Assembly (NCBI GenBank): GCA_001599935.1
Contig: BCIJ01000008.1
Span: forward strand, 355,612 to 419,611
DNA length: 64,000 nucleotides
From: Holtermannia corniformis
Lineage: Eukaryota > Basidiomycota > Tremellomycetes > Holtermanniales
Direction of reading: 5' to 3'
Both the position numbers and the translations under genes were made by a program. Numbering within the stretch: position 1 is the stretch's first letter; each line of letters starts with the position of its first letter. Positions 33,153 through 44,854 of this stretch are shown in pieces. The notes under the pieces were generated by a model that was given only the letters and a program-made list of their open reading frames with translations, ran no database searches and was not told the origin of the DNA.

Positions 33153-34818
33153 ATGGTGGCGCCTAGAAGAGTGCCATGGGCGTCTAGGAGGGAGCTAGAG
33201 GAGCTGTACGAGCTCATGTTTGCTCCTGGCGCGGAAGAGGGCATGCACCGGCGTGCGCTGTCAAGGGTGGGTTGGGCGCTATGTAGATGTCGGTGTTTGA
33301 GGCTGATGGAGTGAACAGATCAGTGTGTATCTGGCATCACGCCACGTCCCGCTCTTCATGCCGCTGCTACACTCGCTCGTGTCTGCTGCCCTGCTACCGT
33401 ACCCACCAACCAACTGTACAGACGCTCAAGCGGCTAGACTGACCTACGCAATGGCCTTGGTTCGGTTCGTGAACGGCATGGTGGATCCTCTACAAACCGG
33501 TGAGTCGAGCTGCGACGCGACAACACTCGGAGCAAACTAAGACGCCATCACAGGCACATTCGCACGTCCCATCTCCCATCTGGCCGCCACCATTGCTCTC
33601 CCACCCTCACTCGTCTCCCTTCGACACCGCGCGACACACGAAGACCTGCCACCGCTCAGCTCGCTCCATCACTCACTCCACCTCGCGATCGACTACTTGC
33701 ACACGCACGCATTCCTACCGTTGTTGGCGCCGCCCGAGACCCTGCCCACGCAAGGGACGTCAACGGGCACGAGTGTGACTGACAACTTGGTGAAACGCTG
33801 GAAGCGCGTCATGAAGGAGCGCATACGTGAGCGCGAGGTCGGGAACGCAGGCGAACGAGGGAGAGAGCTGAGGGAGTTGCGGAGAGAATGGGCAGAGTTG
33901 GGACTCGAGGCAGTGCAACCTTTGGTGGCGGTCGGAGGGCTTGTGCCGCTCGCGCGCAAGTGAGCACATCGAGCTTCCAGACGTTTGCTGACAGCCTGCA
34001 CAGGAAACGACCAACGACGCAGGACACTCGCCCACCCAAATCAGCGCTGCAGCTCTGGGAGCCACTGCTACTGGCTCTTCAAGCCGTAGAGCCCACTTTC
34101 AGCAGAGATCTCGCCTCTAGCATTCTCTCGTCGCTCTTGTCTCCGCCAACACCCTTCTGCTCGCCCGCGTCGTCATCCATCGATACGGCAGCAGCGCTGC
34201 ATGAGCACGAGCGGGAAGTCTTATCCTACCGCCACGCACTGGCGACGTGGTTTACTTGGATCTGGGAACAGAAGACGGCGCTCGAGTTGTCAAGCCGTGA
34301 CAAGGCGAAACTCGTTCGACGACTGATAAAGGGTTTGGTTGGGGGTGATGTCACGTTGGTTCTCTGAGAGACGACGTCGAGCTTGGCTGATTGACTGTCA
34401 GGCTCCTGCGGCTGGTCGAGGAATTGCGAGAGTCTGATGACGCGTTGGCTGCCAGCACCGAAGGTTTGGTCGATCTCTTGCCTGACGGTACAGAAGACGA
34501 GGAAAACGATGACGTTAGTTGGTACATGATCAGACGGGACGCGATTGCTGACCTTTTGGAGATGGACTTTGATAGCGCGATGACGTCTATGGAAGACAGG
34601 CTCGCCGAGTTCAAGCAAGCAGTGAGACTAATACTAGTTGCAGCTCGACTTCCACTGACTCCAAGGTGCAGCTGCTCCCACAAATACCACAAAATGCTGG
34701 CTTGGCAACGGATGGCGTGCAGCGAGACGTCTCAGCGCCCGGATGGCAATTAGCAGGCGAGGACTGGAAGCCCGTCCCCATTGGCATCTGGAGTGGCTCG
34801 GTTCACGTCAATCCCTGA
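33153..34818 (+). CDS. LAS1: Las1, pre-rRNA ITS2 endoribonuclease
   Basis: The N-terminal HEPN domain reads VPWASRRELEELYELMF, then LVRFVNGMVDPLQTG, and includes the catalytic RHxxxH-type motif (LRHRATHEDLPPL) followed by SLHLAIDYL. The middle and C-terminal parts (LVRRLIKGLVGGDVTLLLRLVEEL; PGWQLAGEDWKPVPIGIW) match Las1-like proteins. It cleaves ITS2 at the C2 site in the nucleolus, together with the Grc3 kinase, during 60S maturation. The gene is cut by short introns. The stop lies 80 bp from the convergent stop of the next gene. Confidence 0.88.
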
Positions 34819-34897
34819 ATATCACAGCTGTACTCTACATTTGCGACTAAACTATGCAATTTTGCACCCACGCTTCAGGCAACCTTGCTCCTACGCC

Positions 34898-37526
34898 TCA
34901 GGCATCCTCCACCAATCCCGCGTATTCGAGATAGTCGAGCCATTCGGCTGCAAGCAGCAACTTTGCGCTCAGGTCTTTAGCGCGCTCAAGTTGCAGTTCC
35001 GGACTGAGTACATGACGCTTGTGCTGCGCCAGCAGACTTCGCAGACTCTCGACCCGATCGAGCTCTGCATCTTCCGGCTCGGGTGTCAAGCCAGATGAGT
35101 CGCTCTCGTCGCTGGCGTCGTGGTCACCAACGTCGCCATTGGCAACAGTGATCCGAGCGGGTGGCATCGCCTTGGATGAGACACTCGACCGCGGTACATC
35201 CTCGACTGACGAGATCGACGATAGCGACGACGTTGCCGAACGAGCGTCCATCAAGCGTTGCTTCTTCGCCGACACGGGGATCGAGACTTCGAGCTGCTTG
35301 CGTTTCTTCGGTGTCGCGCCGGTAGCCGGCTTGGGGCTCGCAAGATAGACGACCCATGCTGCGAGCGTCTTGACGTCCTCGTGCGAGCCAAAGTGCGTCC
35401 ACCGCTCGGTTTCGGCTGCGAGATCCTCTTCCTCGTCTTCTGCAAGTAGCCGCGCAACGCCTTTGCCCCATACCATAACGCCGCTCGCCCAACCGACTGG
35501 TGCGCGCGTGTCGTCGCCAATGTGCCTTGGGCTCAGGCAGTAGTAGATGCGCCCTTGCGCGTCGACACCGAGCGGTTCATGTCGGAGCGCCTTGCGGTTT
35601 AAGAAGACGCGAAGGTTGATCTGCGTTGCGTCAGCACACGGGTGCGTAGAACATATCAGACCCACGTTGAGCTTTGCTTGATCCATCAGGTAGTCTTTCT
35701 CTTCCTTGGCGTTCTGGACCGGTCAGGTCGAGCTCTACAGAGGAATAGTGCGTACCTTCTCGCGCCAGGCCTTGGTAGCTGCCGCAGTCGTCGCTGATAG
35801 CTTTTCCGCCGCGAGCTTCTTCTTGCGCACATCCCACGATTCCTTGAGAGCCTTGCTTTCGGCTGTCATCTTCCTCCTCGCCTCAACCTCGCTGCCGGCA
35901 GAATCAAGCTCTTGCCTGAGCTTGTCCGTCTTGAGAGCACGGTCGCAGAGCGCCAACAACATGCCGACCACCTCAGCCGGCAGAGGTGATTTGCTGGCAG
36001 AGCGCCTTGAGGGCCCACCGTCTGAATGAGACGTAGCCCACGACGGCGCAGCGTCCGAGTCGTCGATGTCAAGCAGTGCGCGAAGCGAAGCGGCATTGTT
36101 CTGTGCCCGAGCCGGATCCGCAGGTGTGATGAAAGCAGCAATGTCGAAGCCGAGTAGAGGTGCAATGTCCTGCATGACCGTAGAGAAGCGGATGAGATCG
36201 CCATGATACCGCATTGCTTCGCGACTATTCTCGAGTGTCTCCTGTCACAAATCAGCGTCATCTGCATGGATCGCGCCCTGGATCACTCACGTCTTCGTCA
36301 TCGTCTACTTCGGTTCGGATCAAGTCCAGCAGAGAGCCAAACAGAAGGCGGACTGTTGGCTCGAGGATGGGCCGGTCGAAATCATCCAGAGGCCCGAGGT
36401 TACGATCCGGCAATGCAAGTACGCTCTTGAACCGGAAAATGAACTCGCGCAACTGCACAGTGATCAGCAATGCTACAGCGGATGATTACTCACTTCCATC
36501 CGAGCCTCTCCATCGTTCTTGGACAAGCTCGTCAAGACGCGCTCAAAGACTGGTGGTTTGACCTCCTTGATCTCTTTGAGCTTCGGTTTCGGTTTGCTCT
36601 TCGTACCACCGCCAGGCTCCGACTTGACTTTTGATGCATCAGGCCGGCCGGTGGTGACGTCGTTGGGCTTCTTGGCTGATTCGGTAGCACCCTTGACCTT
36701 CTTGCTCGTAGTGGGTTTCGCAGTCTTGGCCGTGCTTTTGCCATTTGTGGCCTCCGCGGTACCGTTGCCAACCTCCTTGCCTTTCCGGGCAGGTCTGGGG
36801 TGAATCAGTGTTACTCGACTATCGAATGTATGGACGTACCCTAGTGGTTCCAGACCTCTTTTGCGCCGACCTGTATCTTCAGTATCATCTCATTCGCGAG
36901 TAGCTGACCACTTACATTGAGAACAATCGCAAGTCTCTCGACAACTCATGCACGCAAAGATATAGTCTGCCTCGGCATCGTGATCCGCCAGCTTCTCCTC
37001 GCTCGATCTGCGCCCCCTTGATTTGATCACCTCGGGGTCCAGATCGTATTTGGCGTGAAGATCTCTTGTGCAGTACGCCAACGGGCAACGGTATGTCTTG
37101 GCCTTACTACCCTTGCCAGAGGTTCGAATCAGGGTACATCTGAGGACATCTATGCAAGATTAGCTCTGTCTTGGCAGTCATGGTCATCACGAGCCTGATG
37201 TGTGTGCTCGACATCTGGGAGACTGTCAGCATGTCCATCACCGACAAGGTCCAAACGCACTGGTGGCAGTAATCTCTCCGAGGCCCGTGCTTATCGGCAT
37301 TTGCTTCGACCTGCTTTGCCTTCCCTTTGCCCTTTGGATCTACGCGTGACACATTCTTGTTGACACTGCCGCTCCCTTTGGTCTTCTTCGAAGCGGTCTG
37401 GTCAAGTTTGGTGACTTCTTCCTCTGATAATTCTTCTGCCGACGATAACGGAGAGCTGTCGCTGCGTGATCTCACTCCATCGTCCGTTCTCGCTCGCTTG
37501 CTGGAGCTCGACGACGATGCTGTCAT
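34898..37526 (-). CDS. Nuclear protein with 4CXXC_R1 zinc finger and DDT domain (CDCA7-like)
   Basis: Starts with a Ser-rich acidic and basic region (SSSKRARTDDG, KGKGKAKQ), then DYCHQ and a Cys-rich stretch RCTLIRTSGKG, YRCPLAYCTRDLHAKY and FACMSCRETCDCSQC. This is the zf-4CXXC_R1 domain of CDCA7/JPO proteins. Later, LREFIFRFKSVLALPDRNL and PTVRLLFGSLLDLIR match a DDT domain. C-terminal helices (MRYHGDLIRF, WVVYLASPK, LLLAAEWLDYLEYAG) are unassigned. In my splice model the second cysteine of the CHQC motif is interrupted by an intron and reads Tyr; this junction is uncertain. CDCA7-type proteins recruit HELLS-type remodelers to chromatin; the role here is inferred. Confidence 0.75.
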
Positions 37527-37725
37527 GGCGAGTCAGGCAGCCGGTGTCGTGGGCTCTACGAGATGATTACACAGTTATCGATGGTCAACAATTCCGAGTG
37601 ACGCGTTCAGGATCGCGTCGAGCGGCAAAAGTGGCAGTGGCAAGTGTCACAGTCTTGCATAGCCCATGACTGCTGATACAACCGCAAAGACGAAAGCCAA
37701 CGACGTTCCTGCTCTGTTCAAGAGC

Positions 37726-40154
37726 TTAGGCCTTCACGGGTACATCCTGTTCGGACACTGTGGCCTCAGTCGAGTCCACACGGACTTTGATGGCGGACAC
37801 GGCTGGGCCACGGTAGTTCTTGCGGCCTGCCGGTGTTGGTCAGTGCTCGGTGCTGCGGCAATTGATACCCCCGACGCACCCCATACGATATACCATCCGC
37901 CTGCGATGGCAAGGAAGCCGACGAATACAACGCTTGCGTAGTTGACGGTCGTAGGGAGGACAGGAATTGCCGTCGCTACAGCTCGAGTATCAGCCACGAT
38001 GTCCACAGAGATGGAGCCATGTACGTACGCATACAGAAGAGGACGATGGAGAATGTAATCCATACAACCGTCACGATGTTCTGCACGTGCGTCAGCACTG
38101 CTTTCTTCATTGACACTGCACTCACAATGAGGTAACCGAAACGTCCCAGAGAGTAGGGTGCGTCCTTGACGAGCTTGCGCTTCCTCAAAAGCGAGCACAG
38201 CACAGGGAACGCATACGACATGCCGAGACAGATGGTCGCAACACCAGTGAAAGCCGCAAATGCGGCACTCGAACCGAGGTAGATCAAGCCAAGCAGGGCG
38301 CAGACGACGGTGGAGAGGTACAGAGCGTTGAGGGGCACTTCGAAGCGATGATTGACTTGCTTCCAGATGCCAGAGCCAGGAATAGCACCGTCGCGCGAGA
38401 AGGCCCAGGTGCAGCGGCACGCGGCTGTCAAGGATCCAACGGCGGCGAACGCCCAGATCCCGAGGACTGCGCGTTGTTAGGGAGTGCCATTAGGTACGAG
38501 GACATGACGCACTGAGGAAGAGCAGTCCAAAGCCGCCAGCTGCAGAGCCGGTAACGATCTTGAAGAGCAATGGCATCGGCTGTCCACTCGCAACCGTCAA
38601 CAGCGTCTGGATGTCTGGCAGGACGAAGTTGATCGGTAGCTTTGACAGTATCAGCGACCAAAGATTCTGCATGACTTGTCCGACTAACCAAGTACATGAC
38701 ACCGGTGACGCCGGCAGCAAAGACCGAGAGGACTGAAGCATGCTCAGCTTTGTAGCGTCATTGTTACAGATTGCATACCCATTGCGCGAGGCACCTCACG
38801 TTCCGGATTCTGCACTTCTTCACAGAGAGCAGCCACCATCCCGTACCTTTGCGCGAGCTCAGCAGTCGTCCACTGGAGATCGAGTGTAGATCACTCACCC
38901 GGTCAAAGTATAAGCGCCCTGGAGAAGACCGACGAACCACGACCAGCCTCCAGGCCAACCGGAAGGCGATGGGTCGAACTGTACGATTATTAGTATGTTA
39001 GCTCGCTATACATATGGTCAACATACCTCAGTAAAGGCGTAACGCGCGTCATGACGATCCGGGCACATGACAAGAAGAGTGATCATGATCTAGGTTGGAT
39101 CAGCACGCTGCTGTCAAGCACTGGCGCTGTGCAACTCCACGCACACTGTCAAACGTTAGCCGCAAAGAACCAATGCCATTCCACAGCCGACTTACATGAT
39201 GACACTTCCACCCGTCCAGTATAGGCAGATTGTGTTCATCTTGTCAATATACCTGCAGCAGAGTCAGCGGCTGAGTAAGGAACTTCACAAGACTCACTTG
39301 TTGGCGAAGATATTGACAGCCATGGCAAGGAGCAAGCAGAGCCAGTACAACAAGACAGTTTGCCATGCAGTTGGAACATAGTCTTCATTCCACAAAGTGA
39401 TCGCCGCCAGGATGAGCTGAGCGCCACCAAAGTTGATTGATGTCGTGACGCTACAAGGCTTTCAGTCATCTGTCTGACAAGCGGGAGCGCAGCCGACGTA
39501 CGTCCAATTGCCGATCAAACCAAGCCAGCCAGTCATGTAGCTTGCTGCTGGCGCCCATTCTGGAGTCGAGAGACACGCACTCCAGTAGTACACTGAAGCG
39601 TTGTCAGTACTCAAGGTGAGGGTGAGAATATGACTGACCGCCACCGGACGTGGGGTAGACTGAGCAGCTGTGGGCTGTCAGCGCTCCGCATTGCGGCAGC
39701 AAGTAGTACGTACATCTCTGCCAAGGACCAAGCCATGGCCATCGACACACAGGAGACAAAGATCCACTGGATGTCGTTGAGCAGTGCTCCGACACTGAAG
39801 CCAACGAGCAACTCACGCCCCATAGGATGACGACCGGGCCACCGGTTGTTAAAGCAACCTGCATACAGTCAGTTTGTTTGCATGCCTTTTTCGTAGAAAC
39901 CAACGGAAAGGGTTGTGGAAGTTCCAAAGGCTAACAGAGTGTTAGAGTCACACCTCAGCGTAGTCCGAACAGTACGCACGCACGGCCATGATGGCAAAAC
40001 TCAGACCAAGTACAGACACCATTCCAAGCGAGCGATTGAGCTCTTGCTTGTAGCCGAGCTCGGCCAGTCGTGCGTCAGCAATACCACGGTCACGCAGGCC
40101 GCGCTCCGCCTCTTGCGCTGTGACTTTCGTCTCGCTCTTCTTGGTCTCGGTCAT
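37726..40154 (-). CDS. Amino-acid/GABA permease of the APC superfamily
   Basis: About a dozen hydrophobic segments over many short exons. The N-terminal cytoplasmic region is MTETKKSETKVTAQEAERGLRD, followed by LAELGYKQELNRSLGMVSVLGLSFAIM, the signature first helix of the yeast GABA/choline permease group. Other blocks are FPTSGGLYYWSACLS, TLTGYGMVAALCEEVQNPEREVPRA (consensus amphipathic motif), FSRDGAIPGS and VPLNALYLSTVVCALLGLIYLG. The tail ends EQDVPVKA. It is likely a plasma- or vacuolar-membrane importer of GABA, choline or a related amine; the substrate is not determined by sequence. Confidence 0.88.
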
Positions 40155-40642
40155 TTTGTAGAGTGTGCTGTTGAAGCAGGTTGGTTCCACAAGTCGGTCG
40201 ATTGCGTGTCTGCCGTTGAAGCTGCAAGCGTACACTGGTGGCACTTATCCTGTCTCAGCGGGCTCGACACTCCCTTGCTCCTGTAACTGACACAGTGGAA
40301 AGAGATAAGTCTTCGCGCGCACGAGATAGCGCTGGGCTATCATCTCCCGCAGATCTCGCTTAACGCAAAACGGAGATTACGAGAGGCGTCGCCGCCACTG
40401 CTGTCATGTGACTGGGGCTCGGGCCTACGCAGGCGGCATCGATTTGTACATGGCTGCCAGGACTGCTCAGCATGCGTTGTGCACATATCGGGCTAGATGC
40501 AGCGTCTACGGGTTGACGGTGCTGAGCTATCAACGGACAGTCATCGTTTCATAATGTCGCGTGCCTGGTATGATTACGTAAGCGACGAATCAGAATGCTC
40601 TGATTGTCGACGGTCCGTTCAGCGCTCGGTGGAGACAGCAGC
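40155..40642. other. Divergent promoter region, no gene seen
   Basis: About 490 bp between the permease and the F-box gene. Nothing beyond ordinary GC-rich intergenic sequence is seen. Confidence 0.4.
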
Positions 40643-42324
40643 ATGAGCAGGGATGCTATCAATACTGCCGCCGGTGCACAAGGCACGATAAGCGGACTCG
40701 ATGGCCTGCCGGAAGATCTACTGCTGTCTATTCTGAGCCATCTGACATTTGCCGAGCTCGAGCACTTGGGCCGGGTTTCGAAAAGCTTGCAAGACAAGGT
40801 GATTCGTTTGCAGATTGCGCGAGCTAATACTGACGAGAGATTCAACAGGTCAACAGACTGGGCTACCCGCAGTACCTTCGCAGTCATCATGTTGGGCATC
40901 AAACACTCTACCCGTCTGTATACTTGGCAACTACCGACGACTCGCACGACAGACTAGCAACACCCGCATGGGATGCTCGCTCCCTGATCCGACTCAACCA
41001 ACGGATCGGCGATGCGATTAGTTCACATAGCTTTCGCGCTTCCATGATTGGACCTCGATGGCCTCAATCGGCAATGCCTGCGATGGACCTCACCGAGACG
41101 CGATTGCTCGTGGCTGTCGGGCCAGACATACACGTCCACGAGCTCGTCCCCTCGAAAGATGGTCGCGGCGGCCGGCAGGCACTCCCCGCGCGAACCGTAC
41201 GCTGTCTTCCGAAGTCATCCATCGGCGGGATCCTTCAGTCGCCGCATAGTCGACACAGAAGCGTAGATGATCCTGGTCCGAAAGGCGGTTTCGGAGACAT
41301 CACCAGCATCAGGGCGCTCAGCAACAGCCTGATCCTCGTTACGTTTGCAGATGGTTCCATCAATAAGATCGACTGCTTGCCTACCTCGAATGCGGGTGGT
41401 ACAGCTATGCAGTCTTTCAGCCACCCTGCGGCATGTATCCAGTCACTCACTCTCGATGGGGAAGACCACTTTGTGACGACAGCGACGAATGGTCAAGTGA
41501 CAATGTACGACGCGCATGGACCAGCCAAGGCTCTCTCAAGCTTCCAACTGCCATCGAGTACCGGCAGAGCGTGGCAATCATTGCTCGCCACCTTGTCAAT
41601 CCCTGGCGTCGATCCATTCCTGGCTCTCGGCGTGACTTCACTGGCACCTCTGCAGATACATTCCCTCGCTTCGACCGGCGAACCGCTGTCAACTCCAACT
41701 CGACTGCTTTGCGGTCCCTCCTTCCGCTCAAGCCCGTACGGTCTCAAGCTCCCGCCGGTGCAAACAAGCCACAGCCGAGCATCCCTTCTGAGTGCATGGT
41801 ACGACTCGCACTTGCGCCTGTTTGATCTTCGATCGACTTCAGACCACTGCGTGATCGACATGCACGATCCCTGGTCGGACAACGCCCTTTACAGCTGTGC
41901 GTGGCTCGGCGAGCACGCCGTTGCAGGTGGCGCTAGTCGGCACGGTATGGTCCAGGTCTTTGACTTGCGCTATCCTACCTCTGGCTGGTCCGCTTTCGCG
42001 CCGGGAAGTACTGGCTCACCCGTATACGACATGATAGGCGATGGAGGTAGGCTGTGGGGGGTCGGAGAGCGTCAAGCTTGGGTCTTGGAGTTTGATGGCC
42101 TTGGCGCAGTGGATGAGAGTGCGCGGCCGAAGACGGTCACCACGATCGAGGACGCAGAGGCGCAAGAGACGCGTGGGGACGGTCGATGGGTGCGCGGTGC
42201 AGGCCGACGTGGGGGACGTACAGGGCGGCGACCGGATCCGTCAATAGAGATCCTACCCAAGAGTTGGGTAAGCGGCTATGAGCACCGTGACGAGACTGTC
42301 AGGCTGTTCGAGAGCCTCAAGTGA
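40643..42324 (+). CDS. F-box protein with WD40-like repeats
   Basis: One intron follows the F-box (LDGLPEDLLLSILSHLTFAELEHLGRVSK). The rest is a long exon with degenerate WD-type blades (LRLFDLRSTSDH, GMVQVFDLRYPTSGW, IGDGGRLWGVG). The ATG was chosen because it gives a compact N-terminus (MSRDAINTAAG) before the F-box; an upstream in-frame non-ATG extension exists. By analogy it is a substrate receptor of an SCF ubiquitin ligase through Skp1 binding. The substrate is unknown. Confidence 0.8.
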
Positions 42325-42438
42325 TGCAAAGCATTAATTTGCCACCTACCGGTCTTAGCGGGACGCATCAATAAGACGGCGAGGGAATTGTCTGTGCTGA
42401 GACGTATTGTCCTGTGCGACAGCAGTGGAATTGCACAA

Positions 42439-43435
42439 ATGTCTTTTGCTCGCGCCCTTCCCACCGCTACCCGTGCGCTCGCACGTACGATCCGGCTGCG
42501 TGCCGTCGTACCGAAGCGTGCGACCGCTTCCGTTCTGCCCCGCGTCGCCCTCCGAGCCTTCAGCTCGACTCCGATCCGTCGGGGTGATGGTGAGTGTGCG
42601 TATGTCCGGTTGTTTCAAGTACCACTAGCTGACTTAATCCATACAGCCGACGGCGCTCTGCAAGCCGCTCTCAAGTCGGAGCACGACTATGAAGTCGATG
42701 CCGCTTCGGCGTATGAGAACGCCGAGCCCGAGTTCCTGCAAGAATTCAAGCAGGCGGGCGTGTGGAAGATTCTCGACAAGGACGGAAGTGATGATGTAGT
42801 GCTCGAGCGGTCGTTCGGCAACGAGTCGTATGTATCCCCGCGCTTCGGTACAGACCATCGCTGACCTGCACAGTCTCAAGCTCTCATTCCAGATCTCCGA
42901 CTTGGCCGATTCAGCCATCGAGACGCCTGTTGGCAACGAGACATTGACGAATGAAGCCGGAGAACAGGAGGCGGTGGAGATCTCGACAGAGAACACCTTT
43001 TTGCCGTGCCATCTGCTCATCACCAAGCCTGGCAAGTCGGGCAAGGGACTTTCGGTCGACCTCAGTGCTGCCGACGATGGGTTCACAATCACCAACGTTG
43101 CGCTGTTTGACAAGGATGTGGCGGAACGCGAGGGTGTAGAGGGCGATTGGAGCCGGCGAGAGCTTTACCTTGGTCCGGGTGAGTGTCAAGGACGGTCGAA
43201 GAGTATAAACACTGAGGCTGCGCAGAGTTTGACCACCTCGACGTGTCGGTTCAGGAGTCGTTTGACTCGTTCTTGGCTGAGCGCGGAGTTGACGACTCGC
43301 TCGCGGCCTTTATCCCGCAATACTGCGAGTTCAAGGAGCAAAAGGTAGGTTGTCTCTGCACGACATTGTGTGCGCTAACTGGCTTAGGACTACGTCAACT
43401 GGCTCAAGGAGGTCAACGACTTTGTCAAGGCCTAG
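42439..43435 (+). CDS. MAM33: MAM33 / p32-family mitochondrial matrix protein
   Basis: The N-terminus is Arg/Ala/Ser-rich (MSFARALPTATRALARTIRLRAVVPKR) and continues FSSTPIRRG, a typical matrix presequence. The mature part is acidic and follows the p32 fold: LQAALKSEHDYEVD, EFLQEFKQAG, the FPCHL-like FLPCHLLITKPGK strand, ELYLGPEFDHLDVSVQESFDSFLAERGVDDSLAAFIPQY and the final YVNWLKEVNDFVK. It is a doughnut-shaped trimer implicated in mitochondrial translation and oxidative phosphorylation. It is about 265 residues, as expected. Confidence 0.92.
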
Positions 43436-43968
43436 ACATAATATCTATGCATCACAGCCGTTCATTATTGCCGCGAACGCAAACCAGATAATCCTGCAAA
43501 TGGGTCAGCCTGCGTCAGACGACATCTTTATACAAGCCACGCTCAGTGGGCGCAAGCGCCTCTAGTCTAGCAGACATGCGTGATCCCAAGCGGTCCCCTC
43601 GTTTCTTTCGGCGCCAGATGCAAGCGGTGCCAGCACGAATCTGAACCGACACCGCCAACCTTTACGTAGGCGCCTGGCATTGTCCATCTGGGTTCCTCGC
43701 TCCGGGCATAGAGCTCGCCTGGAGCGATTGGCTAAGAAACCCCGATGGCCCGTACGTCCGGCCAACCCTGCGAGGGGTCTGCACAGACTGGGTTCATCAC
43801 TTGGTGTACGCTCGGTCTTTACCGCTGGTTCGTCATCATGTCCATAGGTTTGGACGACGAGGCGGCCTTTGCGCGAGCGGCTTGGGTCTCTACGACCACG
43901 TAGAGACGCCGGAGCAAACTTGGTTGTGTAGTCGCAGCGCGGCGACCGTCGGAGAGCTCTAGACGGGC
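43436..43968. other. Intergenic region, nothing identified
   Basis: No convincing gene on either strand. The final part runs into a small spliced candidate on the minus strand. Confidence 0.35.
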
Positions 43969-44215
43969 GCGTGCGCCTCGACGGGGATTGATGAGGGGAC
44001 GCGCTTCACACCTTTTACTTATTGAAACATCATAGCGTGGCGGCTCGGACAGGGCACAATGAATAGCGAAGCTCACCTTGTATGTAGATGCTGTAGGCCT
44101 CCGCGACGCGATCGCCGACGGCGTCGAACGGTAGGGGTTTGTTACCGTCACCTTGCTTGACTCATTCTTTCAGTTTGACACGCTTGGCAACGAAACCACG
44201 CTCACCTGTTCTCAT
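43969..44215 (-). CDS. Candidate small spliced protein (about 48 residues)
   Basis: An ATG opens MRTV and is followed at once by a GTGAGC intron. A second exon reads KQGDGNKPLPFDAVGDRVAE, then AYSIYIQ. A second canonical intron (GTGAGC...AAAAG) leads to GVKRVPSSIPVEAHAPV and TAG. Three consistent exons with proper splice signals make chance less likely, but no family is recognised and no upstream promoter element is evident. Confidence 0.35.
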
Positions 44216-44854
44216 GAAACGATGCCGGTGTTATCGGCGTTTCGACTGGCAGTTGTCGCGGAGGACGGCGCAGGGACGCACCCCCTGGGCGAACATTGTA
44301 AGAAACTGCTATAGATTCAATGCGGCCGGTCCCATAGGTGAGTTTCTACTCGTTCAGCCGTCGACGTCGTACACTGACCACCTCGCAGAGTCGCTTGTCC
44401 GCCAGAATCCTACGGCGAGATAGGTGCTCGGACCGTGCTCAGAGCAATGTTCGGTCCCCTCCTCTGGACGGGATTACGTGCGCTCCTTGGGTGATTTCGA
44501 TCATTGCGGCTGCCTGGTACTGGTGGTTGTTCACAGGGTGTGCGTCATATCTGTTGTACGGCAATGCATGTTTCACGTCCTGTCATCTCTGACCGTATCG
44601 CCACGACAGTGTATTCGGCGTATGGGCATTTCTGAGGCTGATGGGTGTTTCTTGAGTGCTTGTGCTTGAGCCCGTGCTTTAAGCGAAAGCCGAGTTCTAC
44701 AAGCTTTCATACGGGGACTCACGTAGGTGTTCCGAAGCTAAAGGTATTCAGCTAGCGTCATGTATCCTCAAGCTGGACTCCATCCACGTATCTGTAGGGC
44801 GTGACAACATGCATGACGGACACAACGAGACTACTATGACTCCTCTCCCTTCCC
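44216..44854. other. Intergenic region, nothing identified
   Basis: About 640 bp. Short open frames on the plus strand have no splice support or similarity that I recognise. Confidence 0.35.
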
